DNA of 64,000 nt from Magicicada septendecula (taxonomy: Eukaryota; Arthropoda; Insecta; Hemiptera; Cicadidae): the NCBI GenBank assembly GCA_034769895.1, contig CM068370.1, forward strand, positions 40,257,844 to 40,321,843. Direction: 5' to 3'. A program made the position numbers and the translations under genes. The notes under the pieces were generated by a model. The model did no database searches. It worked only from the letters and a program-made list of their open reading frames with translations, and was not told the origin of the DNA. Below are positions 45,560 through 58,183 of the stretch, piece by piece. The stretch's first letter is position 1. Every line of letters starts with the position of its first letter.

Positions 45560-48500
45560 GTTGTTGATAGGCAAGATCTACATACACTTGCAAAAGCATC
45601 TGTCATCTTGTTATGACATCAGAAGTAGGTGAAGTAGGCACAGCTGTATTCCAAGATTGTAAGGTGTTTACTGTTGACTAGTATGACAAATAGAAGGTAG
45701 TATAAAAATTTTATTTCATATTCTGTTTTGAAAGTACATAAAAAGTAAAGTGCCCAGTAATTAAATCTCCTTCAGGGAGATGTAAGTGACAAGAGTTATA
45801 ATAAATTGTGTGAAAAGTAGAATAAGAGAAAGCTGAGCAACTGTTTGACAACATTAGTTCACTGTTAATTCATGGACATACGAGAATGTCCTACTTTATA
45901 AAATCACTACATTTGTAAAGAAATCATTTCCATGAAATGTTATGAGACCTAGTCTAATAATTTTTATTATACTGATTGTGTACGTTTGTTTATACTGTCA
46001 TCTCATTCATGTAAGGATATTTTGTATACCAGAAAGTTTTAAGACTTTTGTTTAAGAGTATATAGGTTCATATTATAGCATATCAGAACTGACAAACTGT
46101 CACAGAATGGTCGTCACATTAACTTATTGCCTTTACACTTTTTGATTTAAACTGATTATTTCACTAAATTGATTTAAATATTGAATTTTGCCAAACATTT
46201 ATGATAAATACAAACAATTTTGTAGAATGTGAAAACTTTTGCTACAAGGGAACAATTTAAAAAAATAAAGTCATCAATATAACGATTAATCAGCAGCATA
46301 ATTAAAAGAAGACATTATGATGGTAACAGAACAGAATGTTGGTAACCGCACAAAAAATAACTTATTATTGTAGGAATTTGTCTTTATTCTTTCTTAAATC
46401 TTTTGTTAACAGTGATGTAAGTGCTGGTAGAAAGATCTCTCACTTTTTGGTGAGATAGTATACTTTAGGTGTATGTATAGTCTATTTGCAATATACAGAA
46501 AGAGACAACAATAGCAGTGAATCATGTGCACACACAGTACCTGTAATTATGCCTAAAAACATATACTGTTGTAGCGTAATTACTGCTAAATTCTAAGCAA
46601 CTCGGTCTTCAGTAATATATCGGTGTCCATAGTTTTGTTAATCAGTGTCAAGAAAATTTTATTACTTTTTGGAAAAGTATGTTAATTCAATTGAAACTGT
46701 CGGTTTTGTAAATGGTTGTTGGGCATTGTCTGAATTTTATGTAGTATGTTAAAATGCCAAAGATTAAAGTGTATAATAAACCAGGAGCAAGGAAGTGTCC
46801 TAGAGTGTGTGTGTCAGTTATTGAAATTTTATTATGCAATGTTTCAACTATTTGAGTAACCATTTATAATTTATTTTAGTTGAATTGTATAATCATTTTT
46901 AACCGTACTTTCTCTCACATACAAACGATCGGTTCAATTGGCAATTGATAATATCATGCTGACTTGTGATATTTTGATGCTGGGTTAATAACGTAAATTG
47001 TATCCATTTCATCACTTGTGATATAGTGCATACTGTCTGTAGGAATTGAATTTTATTTATGATAAAGTAAGGAAAGTCATACTCATCTTATACTATAACC
47101 CCCCCTCGCTATTAAATCCTTACTTCTAGAGCCAGCATAACTGAAATCAGTTTGCAGAAACAAGCATGAACCCTGCATATTTTTAAATTGTTAAATGAAA
47201 ATTAGTTTTCATAAAACTAAATTAGTTTCATAATAGTTGTTGTAGAATAATTATAAATAGCCCTAATCCTGTATTAAACAAATCATAAAGGTAAAAATCC
47301 CTTCTGCCTTTTTGCAATCATGTAGTTGAATGTCGTGTGAGTGTAGGTTATGTCATTATTGATGTCCTCTACATTTTTAAATTAATTTTAACACAAAAAC
47401 TCTTTCAAAGGGTATGATGTTTAACTGTTTGTTCATTTGAATATTGATAGCTTATATTTGCCATAATTTTATTTTGTTTTGGCTAATTTTTATACTAACA
47501 GTTTTAATGATACATTAGCTTTTTTGTAGCTAGTATGTAACTAGAATATGTTTTCATTCTTTTGTTCGCCAGAAAGATTATATTTAAAAATTTGTATTTT
47601 CTAATATATCGACATTTAGAAACCATGTAGTAAATCTAAAATCTATCATTAAAGTAATAACTTGTTGTAAAATGTGTTGTGAACATGGGTTTACATTTAA
47701 AAATGTTACATAAAGCGTATATTTACTTTGAACTGTAATCAGATATTCTTAAAACCATGTTTTGCTTCATCTGTGTTATTATAAGTCAAGAATTGAAACT
47801 GGGTGTTCTTTCAGTTCCTGTATTGTCTTAGTATTGTGATTCATGTAAGAAATTAATTATTTATGTCAGTGTACACAATTCGAAAGCATTTTTACTGTTT
47901 ACTTTCATCTATATTTACAGTCTTGCTGGTGATAAGAATTGAAAACATTTGAGATGTTTTATAACTTTTGCTTTGTACAACTTTGTGAGAGTGTACCATT
48001 AGCATAGATTCTTCGACAGTTTTGTTCGTAAAATGTTTAAACAAGTAATATTAGGCAGCTGTATAATGCCCTGTTTGTGAAGCACTGGAGGATAATATTG
48101 ATTTAGTAAAACACATGTAAATAGGACACAAAAAATTGTTGGGAAAAACTGTCAGTAAATGGTTTTTATAAACAAGCAGTATAGCTGTACAAAATTAGAT
48201 TAAATTTATGTGAAAGTATATTTATCATAATATTATCTTAAAAAGAATGTGTATTATAGACCGTTGTCAGTTATCAGTGTTAATTTAATATTCTTTCAAG
48301 GCTGTAGTGCAGTGGTGCTCATTCTGGCAACAGTGCAAAAGCCTAGTTTAAACAAGAGGGTTTGGTAAGTTTATTAATGTACAAGGAAAACAATGACTTA
48401 TTTTAAGGGAATGAATTTAGAATTTATTGTGCAAATTGATTACAGTTATTCTCCTGGTTTTCAGTTTTGTTTTAATGAGGTCTGTTTTTATAGTATTGTA

Positions 48501-49975
48501 GTTATTCCAGTAAGTGCATTAATGTGTACAAGATTCGAGGTTATGTGTTTTTGCTTTAAGAAAGTGTATATTCAAAAGTGTGTGTGTGTTTAAGTGAAAC
48601 CGGTTATGTGACAGACAGGCATCATTTAAATGGTGTATTTTTATTTATGGTAACAGTGCCTGTTTAAAATAATTATTTTAAATTATTGTGTTGTTTATTA
48701 TTTCAGTTATATTTTCAAATTATTTTCATTAATTTTCTAATACTTCTTCAGATAACAGACATATGAATTCTGCTTATTCTTTTTTTATATTAACTTAATT
48801 TTAATTAACTTATTCAAAACAAGTTTCCAGCTAGTCTCAGATCCACATTGCATATGATCTCAACTGTGTTGAGAAACTTTGAAATTAATACATAAATTGT
48901 TGTTATTATTGTTGTTGTTGTTGTTGTTGTTGTTTATATGAAGTTTTGCTTTCCCAAGGCAAGATTATTGTTATTTTAATGATAATCCAATAAAATATAT
49001 ATTTTTTATTTTGTATCAAACATATTGTTTGTTGTTGTAAATAACCTACAAGATGTATACTGTGATGGTGCCTGACTAATTCTGCAACAAAATTGGGGGT
49101 ATTTGTGACATTCTAACTATAACACTCATTTTTGTGCCACAATCTCAATTTGAATAAATGTTTAATATTAAATGGTCAGCAGACATTATCAGTAAAATTA
49201 TATAATATAAGGTTAGGTTATTTTGTTCATTTTTTTATCTGTTACTGTATAACTAATTGCAAGATATGCTATATGAACAAACACATTCCAGTAATTATTT
49301 TAGTACAAAAAAGTTACAGTAGCAAGTCTTCTATCTTTTTGTCGATGTTACTTGCTTGTTTTTGTTCGTTTGTTTGCATAATTTTTGACACAACGAGACA
49401 ACAAAATGTATATAACACTATAATGGTATTCCTGTATGTTTGTCTGGTAACAGTAGACTGTATTGATGGAATAGATAGAAATTTATAATGATTTTTACAT
49501 TTTGATTGTAGTTTATGTTTGGGATTTATTAATGTATAGCAATAGGCCTACTATTTGCCGAAAATAATAGACATTAAGTATTTTCCTAGTTTCTGTTTCA
49601 TTTTATAATAATAAAAATGTGTACAGGACTAGCATCACAGTTATTGTTACGTCAGTTTTTCATTGTATACAAGTAATATCATAATATAAAAAAAATAATA
49701 ATTGTTTCTGTTCCAATACTTTTTTATCTGTCACCGTGGGATTGTTTGATTCCAAATTTAATAATTATTTCAGTATCCGATTAGAATGATTTGAAATGAA
49801 AGTGCATGTCAATTATGAATTAGAACATTAAAATTGCCTGATTGTTTCTGGTGAAATGAGTCGGTCAACAAAACTAACAAGTCGTGCAGTTTGAAAACAG
49901 CTGTTTTTTCCTATGTAGACGCTACACTTTTTTCATTATTCTTTATGTAATGTAATGTAACCGTGGTTGATTCAC

Positions 49976-49979
<4 letters not shown>

Positions 49980-50054
<75 letters not shown>
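49980..50054. repeat. (GT)n microsatellite
   Basis: GT run of 75 bp. Confidence 0.97.
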
Positions 50055-50055
<1 letters not shown>

Positions 50056-50219
50056 CGCCCAACCACCATAAGTTGGATAGAAAAACACAGTTGAGTTAGA
50101 AAGACATACTTGTATTACTTGAACATACATACTTTGATTATACTGTTTTAAAAACCCATATTAAATCTTGACTTAATAGTTTTTATAATATTAACTTTAC
50201 TGCTACTAATAATAATAAT

Positions 50220-50443
50220 TTTAATTAAGAAAGTTGTGTTTGTGGTTATAATCACAAACAGAATTATCATGGAAAAATTATTCCGATTAGTGCTTTCAAG
50301 CTTCTCAGCTCAAAATTCCGATCCGATGATCAGATCGGATGATTTCCGATCTGGCGATGAGCTGAGAAGCTTGAAAGCGCTAATTGGAATAATTTTTCTA
50401 TAATGGTGTGCAACAATGAGCAACAGTGATAATTCTGTTTGTA
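50220..50443. mobile_element. Short palindromic hammerhead element, copy 2
   Basis: It begins with the same tail as copy 1 ('ttaattaagaaagttgtgtt') and has palindrome arms starting 'caaacagaattatca' and complement. It is flanked by a 17-bp CTACTAATAATAATAAT repeat (50203-50219 and 50444-50460), which fits a target duplication, although the sequence is low complexity. The plus arm carries the hammerhead at 50346-50387; the minus arm's core is disrupted. Confidence 0.72.
50346..50387 (+). ncRNA. Hammerhead ribozyme (C2), one core change
   Basis: Stem I CCGAT/ATTGG (one wobble), core CTGGCGA (consensus CUGANGA, so the invariant A is G), stem II GAGCT/AGCTT with GAGA loop, GAAA, GCGC stem III, UA site. 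Its fold matches C1, but the core substitution probably abolishes or weakens cleavage. Confidence 0.6.
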
Positions 50444-53169
50444 CTACTAATAATAATAATAGTAATGGCAATAGTTAATCGAGCATGTTGTTGAAAGTGG
50501 TAAGTTGATTTGTTACATACTACGTCTTCTGTTTGTTATAATGTGTGTATTGAACAAACAAAATGTGCTGAACATTTATTTTACAAAAATCATATTTTAA
50601 ATAGTGTTTGCATGGTTTGGCAGTCAGTCCATCATTGTGTGCCAAATGTTATTTGGAATTCGTGGACTTTAATACTATGTACCGTATGAGGTTTTGTAAG
50701 CATAACATGGACCTCATGTTACTGTACAGATGCAAATCAGATTTCATCTTACAGTGGAAATGTGATGCATTTGTTTGTATTCACAGCTGGCACTCTGCTG
50801 CCGGTTCTGCATTGTGTGTACTTTCTTACCCCACATGAACAAATGAACAATCATGCCTCAGAATAGAAGTGTCATCTTTCATTCAGCCTTGCACATATTT
50901 ATGTAGATAATTGTACTGAGAGTTAAACTGATGATCACGGCTGAAGTTTTTTTGTATAATTAAATTTAATAAACTGACCATACTACAAAATATAAGATGA
51001 AAGCAGGCAAGTAATGTGTTTAGATTATTTCTTGGATTAGTTTCTTAGATTTCTGGGCTCATAACTTTCAGAATAACATGTTGCATGTACAGAAATGAGC
51101 AGTTATCATTCTGTTGATTTTCTGTCAACAAGAAGAATTAACATTTTCAACGTTTTTTGTGGCTGTTTCAAAGTTTGTTACCACTACAACCACAGTAGTG
51201 ATTCAGAGATAAATCTTCATTCAGAGATCTTTAGAAAGGTCACGTGTGTTAAAAGTTTAAGAAGTGATCTGTGCCTGTGTGGTGCTCACAGTATAATAAT
51301 GAATTTCCCTAAAAAGCAGTGGGCAGAAACAAAAGAGGTAGGGACAAATTACAGGTGGTAATTGTCTATATTGCTTCAAGGTTTAAAAATAGAAAACTCC
51401 AGAAATCACTTTCTTTACTGCTGACAGTTCTGTTTTATGTAAGTGAACAAAAAAAAAGACTTTCCATGTGCAATTTGCCAGTAGTAACTCTCTTTACCTT
51501 TTGGTTACAGCTTATGGAAAATAAAATGTGTAATTGCATATCTTTTCATTTTTCTATTGGAGATTTAAAGCATGCGTGGACACACACACACACACAAACT
51601 ATCACAAATTTTGTAGATGTAGCAAAAAAAAAAATACAAAAGAAGATGGACAGCAAAAGACATACAGTTGTATATCACACTCACACGCACACAATGTTCT
51701 AAACGTAGCTTGTACTTATTTTTTAGGTTTTAAATATTTTATTTTTCAAAACAGTACGTTAAAAAAATTGTTAACTTTTTGTTAAGGGTGAATATTTCGC
51801 AGGCCATATAATGAAAATTTTATTATTTTGTTTAATCAGGACAATTGTGCTTAGATTTTGTCTGCAGACTTGTTAAAATCAGATACATTGTAAAGTTAAT
51901 GCAGTGAATTAATGATGTGATACCAGTTTCAAGTACTTAAGATGTTATTGTTTGTATGCAGACACTTAAAATGTGTGTGTGTGTGCGTGCGACTATCTGT
52001 CTTCTTTTATATTTGGATTGTCGTTTCTATATAAATTTTTGTCTTCTATAATGTTATATGTTTTTAATACTTAATACATTTTAGTTTTATAATAAAAATG
52101 CTTGTGTTATAAATCTGATGAACGATGGTCTTGTCCCCATATACTGTAATTTGTTTATTTCTTTCAATTTATATATCTCTCTCTGGAGTTTTGCCATTTG
52201 GCTCTGGATTCTTGTGTACAATACCACTCGAATTAGGCCACTATGCTGCTACATCGTTTCACTGTGTTCACTACACATTAAATACAATGTAGTTGAATAC
52301 ACTTCAAAAACAAGTTATGTAACACTAGAAAGGATGATGAACAGCAAACAGATTTTGTTTCATACGGCCATATAATTAAAAGTCAAGGTTGATATTTTAT
52401 AACAGCGGCAGATGTCTTGTTTACTGTGGACTCTTAACTGAATGCTGCATACAAAAGGTTACTAAAGGAATACACAGAATGCAAAGGAATATTTTAGGCC
52501 CTTAATAATTTAATGTTTATAGTTATGTAGAATCACTCAGATTAATCATTCATTATGTGGTCACTACATGTTATACATGATTACATACATAAGTCAAATC
52601 ATGTAATATACACAACTTGTGTACAATTGTATAATTTTTATTATGTCTTGCTTATGCTGTGATGTAGATAAGAATCAGTTGCCTACGGGTCTTATAGGTC
52701 ATCTAAACATGAAGATAATGCAAATTCCAGTCCATTCTGGTCAAACATTAATTTGGCTAGTTAAAAGTATTTACAGACTAATCAAGTGTTTTACATTATC
52801 TAATGTACTATCGTATATATTGTTACAAGCACTCAGGAAATGAAGATGCAAATTGATAAATTATTAAAGTTCAGATAAGACGTGCAATAAAATTTTTAAG
52901 CAGTTATAAGCACTGATTTGTGAATAATTTATTGTACTACTTTTTTTAGATTGTTAGATATAATATATTCAGTTTTTGTTCTTTCGTTACGTAGTTTTTA
53001 TATAGAAACATTGAAAGCATTTTTATTAAGTTTTTTATTTGTAGAAAGTCTGTTCAACATTTAAATTTTGTGGTTTTGAGCATGATATCTAAAATTTTGG
53101 TCGTGTACATTAGTTTAATGTTATATATTTTTTTAAAGAAAAATTTACATTTTAAAAATGTTTATGTAG

Positions 53170-53812
53170 GTTGATGGAAATGGACGTGGATGATGTAGAA
53201 GAGTACAAGGGAACCGAATCTCAGGAGAAAAATTCGGAGCCTGAGCTGAGCAACAGTGCAACAGAGAGTAGTGACGTGTTGGTGGTGTCAGCAGAAGCTG
53301 ATAACAGTAATGACATTTTTGAGACTTCATCATCTACGGCAGCTTTGCTTTCACAGACTGAACGGTCATCTAATAAATCAAAAACTGTGACCGACAGCGG
53401 TTATGTTGTAAACAGTTCATCTGTAGTGGCAGTGACACCGCGAGCGACACGGTCGAGTCAGAATCCTGACTTTGCAGCCAAACATAGAAAGTTCCTAAAC
53501 AGAGTTCACGACTCCATAGTGAAACGTGATGTTGACTCAACCTCTGACGATAGTTCAACAAATACCTCCCCGTCTAATTCTCCGTGTAAAGACAGTTCTA
53601 ATAATAGTAAAAATCTGAAAGACAGTTTAATTACTAAAAGGTATAGCATAGACAGCAGTGATATCAGACAGCAGTGTGTTAGTAATTTCGAAATGGCTTC
53701 AAAACGGAAGAGAGGGGCTAGTTTAAGTAACAGACCTGAAGGAAGCACAGATGGGAGTGAGAATGACAGTGATATGAAAAAAAGGAAAAATATAAAGACA
53801 GAAAAATTTGAG
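53170..53812 (+). CDS. ZMYND8-like PHD protein, coding exon 3
   Basis: Acceptor 'tttatgtag' ends at 53169; donor GAG|GTAAGT is at 53812/53813. It completes the phase-2 codon of exon 2 and adds 214 whole codons, ending in phase 0. The sequence begins LMEMDVDDVEEYKG and is Ser/Thr/Asn/acid-rich and probably disordered. Notable stretches are 'ATRSSQNPDFAAKHRKFLNR' in the middle and basic clusters 'SKRKRGASL' and 'KKRKNIKTEKF' near the end, good nuclear-localisation candidates. GC content and codon periodicity exceed the flanks, and the frame is open over its whole length. It contributes the N-terminal disordered region before the PHD finger. Confidence 0.82.
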
Positions 53813-54236
53813 GTAAGTTAAATTGTAGACTGAATTCATATTGAAATCCATACATTGATGATAATTGCTTATTGTTATTTAATGCAGGTAACATGCCACT
53901 TATAGACTGATCACACACACCCGCATGCGCACGCTTAAAACTAGTGGTAAAACTACCTAATCACAGTTTTAATGATGCTTCAAGATGTTTCAAAAACGAC
54001 ATTTTGTATGCATTTCTCTTTATCTTTTTATTTTTTAACAACTGTGTAATCAATAAAAAACCCTACTAATAATAAAATTTAACCTTGAAAATATGTTTAT
54101 GGTTTATCATTGCTCTTGAAAACCTTTAATTTCGGTTTTCTGTAAATCACATGAATGGACTTGGGTAGATTTACCAATAACCTCACGATTGTATTTGTAT
54201 AATGTGGGAACCTGTGATATATGTAAATTGTATTAT

Positions 54237-54522
54237 AATAATAATGGCTTCCATGTATACCACCGAAGTAGCTTAGGAGTAGGCAGGGTAGGCTGCCTAA
54301 TGTGAGCCGTACAGCATACAAGGAAGGCAGTGTGGCCAGCCTACGCTTCATCCGCCCATTATTATCCCCAGGATGTTATCCCAGGTACTCATTTTCAACG
54401 GGCTGAGTCGACCTGGGGGCTGAAAAACGCACCTTGATTTTATGGTGCGGGCCCGGGAATTGAACCCGGGACCTCTAGATTAGTAGCCAGGTGCCATACC
54501 CACTGGTCTACTGAGCCGCCCC
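54237..54522 (-). mobile_element. tRNA-derived SINE with 12-bp duplication
   Basis: It is flanked by AAATTGTATTAT at 54225-54236 and 54523-54534. Read on the minus strand it starts GGGGCGGCTCAGTAGACC, with a pol III box A-like TAGACCAGTGGG (54510-54499) and box B GGTTCAATTCC (54466-54456), then a tRNA-unrelated body and a short (ATT)n tail. Length is 286 bp. The intact boxes and clean duplication suggest moderate age. A much older copy lies at about 40000-40180. Confidence 0.9.
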
Positions 54523-54815
54523 AAATTGTATTATTATTGTCTTATTACTCTTGTTTATTGTCACATGCATTGAAGAAATATTGTTTGCTACATATAAGGA
54601 AACTTTGAAACACAGTCTGTTACTTGTGTTTATTCTTCAGCTGTTTGAAACCACAGCTTTTTGTGTGTTTTCCTTAGAGCATTGTGAAGGTGTTTACATA
54701 GCCAAAAGATTAGTCAGCAGTGGTGTGGTGTATAGCCTTGGACAAAAATATCCGAAAATGACTGGAATAAAAATATCTTTGTTTGCTTATAAATATATAT
54801 TTACATTGTAAAATG

Positions 54816-54856
<41 letters not shown>

Positions 54857-55295
54857 ATTTGAAAGTTTGAGTAGATGGGCATTTAGAGTGAAACATAACA
54901 ACACAAATAACGAACACAAAACAGGCATGGTAACGTGAGAGAGGCAACAGCTGCGAGCATAGTTATTTTTTTGCTGATGACTGAAAATGCATTCCCAGAG
55001 TTGAATATCATGAATGGTTTTCATCTTGACACATAAGCAGTTTCTGCTATCTGTTGATAAGTGGACAGTGTTTCTCAGACCTGAGCTGGATAACAGACTG
55101 TTATAGTAAACAGTTTTGATGCTAGAAAAGGACAAGCATTCAGGCATGCACTCTGAAAGTGGTTGAGATTAAAGATGTCAGCAGCTCGTCTTGTAACTGA
55201 GAACCTTGTTATCAAATTGTTTGCACTTTTGGTACTATTACGTTCTGTGGTTTTGTTTAATTCTGGTTATGTTACTGTTTTGTAACCATACCTTA

Positions 55296-55360
<65 letters not shown>
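55296..55360. repeat. (CT)n(CA)n microsatellite
   Basis: A CT run passing directly into a CA run. Confidence 0.97.
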
Positions 55361-55362
<2 letters not shown>

Positions 55363-55612
55363 GTTCCTATATTATTAAAACATTATTGATCAATAAAATG
55401 TTTTATATTATGAAAACATATTAATGTTTTAATAATATACAATATTAGCATGTTATCAAATATCCGCTCTTATCCTAGCCAGTCCAGTATTTTGATTTGT
55501 GTCCTGACAAAAGTCTGAGATTAGTGTAACATTTGTCCTGTACTTTTTCAAATAACTTTTTGTGCAGTAAGTTACATTTTTTTGTACCTCATTTAATAAT
55601 AATAGAGGTTTC

Positions 55613-56362
55613 GGGTCTTTTCAAGAAAGTGTCTACAAACAGCTCGCAATGTCACGAGCCCGCCAAGCTCCCCCACCAACAGTCCCTTCTCCTACAGTAG
55701 CGGTGTGAAGGAGGAGTGATTACCATACATTACACACATTCATATGATGCACGCACACACGCGCGTGCATTTAATTCCGCACGCACACACGCTTCAATTC
55801 TATTCTTTTTATTTTGTTTCAGTTTTTTGTTTTTTTATTTTATTAAACGCACGCACGCCTTCAATTCATTTTATTTTTTCTTTTTTTAAAATTTTTATTA
55901 GGAGGGTTTTTTAGTTTATTTTCACGATTATTTATATTACATTAATTACATAATCTAGGATTGTGAATTAATCCTTTGTTTTGAAAAAAAAAAAACGAAC
56001 GGCATTTTCCTCATTTCAGGCGACAGTTAGCAACTCTATCAGATTCATTTTGAATAAAGCAATATAAAGAATAAAAGTATATAGCAATAACGTAAATAAT
56101 AAACACGAAAGGAATGTAAAGAATTAAAAAAAAAAACACAAAATAAATGTATGAAAGAATGAGCATATGTAAGAAGAAACGAATGTAAATAACTGACGAA
56201 AGAGTAACTTTGAAAAATAAAACAATATAACTAACTGCACAGCGTAAAGGTAGAATCGTAGACTCCAAACAGAAACGATAAATGTGTTAGTAGTAGTGGT
56301 ATGGAGCTTGGCGGGTTCGTGACGCTGCGAGAGTTGTTTGTAGACACTTTCTTGAAAAGACC
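55613..56362. mobile_element. Non-coding element with long terminal inverted repeats
   Basis: 55613-55672 and 56302-56362 are imperfect inverted copies ('gtcttttcaagaaagtgtctacaaac', 'cgccaagctcc' blocks). The 630-bp interior is AT-rich with CG/CA-rich patches at 55745-55790 and no gene. No clear target duplication was found, so the superfamily is unknown. Confidence 0.65.
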
Positions 56363-56425
56363 TGAGGTTTCTTAAAAATGTAAATAATTTGATTGCATGA
56401 ACAAGGAAGATCATATGTATACTGC

Positions 56426-57020
56426 CAGTGGTGTACCGAGGGCGAGGGGGACAGGGGAATGTACTTTAACACGAACTAAAAGTTTCTTAAAACATTCTTG
56501 GGACAACACCCTTACAGTGCAAAATGATAACAAAACTTGGTTTTCGAAAATATATTAAGAAGTACTCAATATTATTAAACATTGCATTTATTGTGAATGC
56601 TAAATTTAATTGTAGACTGAAGTGTGTGGACTTTTTATAAACCAAACAAAAAGTTGACTTTTTGTTGATCGTTAAATCAAACAAATGTTATTGAGCAAAA
56701 TAGTGTCCAGTTCAAAATATAAATTACAAGAAGATGGCAAAGATCTTAGTGGCAGTGGTTTGAAATAGACTCAGAGAAATTCCTCTGATTGTGTTAAAAG
56801 TGATGGAAATTATTTCATGTCCAAATGACTAATTAAACAAGTCATTATTATTAAAGGTTAATTTAAATGCAATGTTTATTAATAAATGTAAATTCTGTCA
56901 AACAATTAAAATAATTTAATTGGTGGTTTGTAAACAGATATAGGAAATTGTGTTAAAGCAAACATTGTTTTCTTTCACAGACATTGTGTTTACTAGCTCC
57001 CTCCCCCATAAATGCAGTAG
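56426..57020. mobile_element. Possible hAT-like MITE
   Basis: The left CAGTGGTGTACCGAGGGCGA, followed by a G-rich stretch, resembles hAT ends; a weakly similar inverted end ('ctccctcccccataaatgcagtagtg') lies at about 56997-57020. No duplication is confirmed. Confidence 0.35.
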
Positions 57021-57234
57021 TGCACTTTTATGAATTGATGTGTTGATGCTAAAAGAAATTTTTTTTTTTTGAAAGTACCAATGGGTACTGAAACTAGTAT
57101 GTCATCTTTTCTGAGGTGGTGTCCTCAGTTTTCAAAGTAAATAATATTCTCAGTGTGGGTAAAAAAAATATATATACAAAGGTTTTGTAAAATATATAAA
57201 AACACTTGGTAAGTTTCACAAATTTTTTAATTAA

Positions 57235-57276
57235 CTCTGACAGCTGTTTCGACTAACTTAAGCCATTGTCAAAGAG
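57235..57276 (-). ncRNA. Hammerhead-like motif with degenerate core (D1)
   Basis: Minus strand: stem I CTCT/AGAG, TTGACAA in place of CUGANGA, stem II GGCT/AGTC, GAAA, ACAGCTGT stem III, GUC site. The fold is kept while two core positions are changed, so activity is doubtful. It mirrors D2 in the other arm. Confidence 0.5.
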
Positions 57277-57531
57277 GGAGTGAATGAAATTACTGAACAC
57301 AGGATGTTAGAGTAGTGTAGGTGGTAAACATCTGTTTAGGGCGTATCTGGAACATCTGTGTTGTGATGGCGAGGGGGGGGGAGTGTGTGCATGAGACAAG
57401 GGAAGGTCTGGTGTCTTTAAAAACTAAATACATTCATGAATGCAAAATATAAAATTAACTGAACTAAATATAAACTGAATGCAAAATTTAAAATAATGAT
57501 GAACATTCAAAATAATATAAAATAAACTAAA

Positions 57532-57924
57532 CTAAATAACAGATTTTAATAAAGGGGATACACAAAATTCAGTCTGTTCATTGGTTAAATTTTTGTTATT
57601 TTTTATTGCTTTTTTAATTTCTAACAAATCCATTTTTTTACCTTTTTGTATGTTGTGGAGTAGTGTTATGTTTTTTGTGTCTATGAAGTGATTGTGTTGT
57701 AAGCAATGATCTGCAAAACCTGTATTAGATGTATTGGTTAAAATCGCCTTCTTATGTTCAGAAATGCGATGTTTCAGAGCATGGCCACATTGTCTGATAT
57801 AAATAGCATCGCATTCTGCACAGTGTATTTCATAAACTCCATTTTTCTCCAGTGTGTTAGATTTTTCTTTATTATTGACTAGTAGTGAAAAAAGATTACG
57901 TTTGTTTATTTTGAATGTTATCAT
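57532..57924 (-). pseudogene. Penelope-like GIY-YIG endonuclease remnant
   Basis: 130 codons. It contains 'GVYEIHCAECDAIYIRQC', matching the Penelope GIY...CxxC...YIG pattern, but YIG has become YIR and the usual QT is QC. It also has 'LKHRISEHKKAI' (Arg and His) and 'DLLEIKKAI' (Glu). The reverse transcriptase is missing entirely. The altered YIG glycine suggests an inactive nuclease. Confidence 0.78.
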
Positions 57925-58141
57925 TATTTTAAATTTTGCATTCAGTTTATATTTAGTTCAGTTAATTTTATATTTTGCATTCATGATTGTATTTAGTTTT
58001 TAAAGACACCAGACCTTCCCTTTTCTCATGCACACACTCCCCCCCTCGCCATCACAACACAGATGTTCCAGATACACCCTAAACAGATGTTTACCACCTA
58101 CTCTACTCTAACATCCTGTGTTCAGTAATTTCATTCACTCG

Positions 58142-58183
58142 CTCTTTGACAATGGCTTAAGTTAGTCGAAACAGCTGTCAGAG
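58142..58183 (+). ncRNA. Hammerhead-like motif with degenerate core (D2)
   Basis: Stem I CTCT (58142-58145)/AGAG (58180-58183), TTGACAA (58146-58152), stem II GGCT/AGTC, GAAA (58168-58171), CAGCTG stem III, then U-C. It has the same core changes as D1, so they predate the copying of the arms or characterise the family. Confidence 0.5.

Larger units (their letters stand above)
42612..53169 (+). other. Intron 2 (10.6 kb)
   Basis: GT at 42612, AG at 53168-53169. It contains a ribozyme palindrome at 43181-43377, (GA)n at 43826-43892, a non-LTR copy at 45073-45559, (TTG)n near 48909-48932, (GT)n at 49980-50054, and a second ribozyme palindrome at 50220-50443. The stretches 45570-49970 and 50461-53169 are AT-rich with nothing recognisable; scattered short open frames there lack motifs. 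Confidence 0.65.

Noticed and set aside
48393..50838. Several 60-120 codon open frames in intron 2
   Set aside because: AT-rich random frames without motifs, splice support or conserved composition.
54440..54522. Possible genuine tRNA gene on the minus strand
   Set aside because: Box A and B are present, but the cloverleaf is followed by a SINE body, (ATT)n tail and a 12-bp target duplication, so it is a SINE head.
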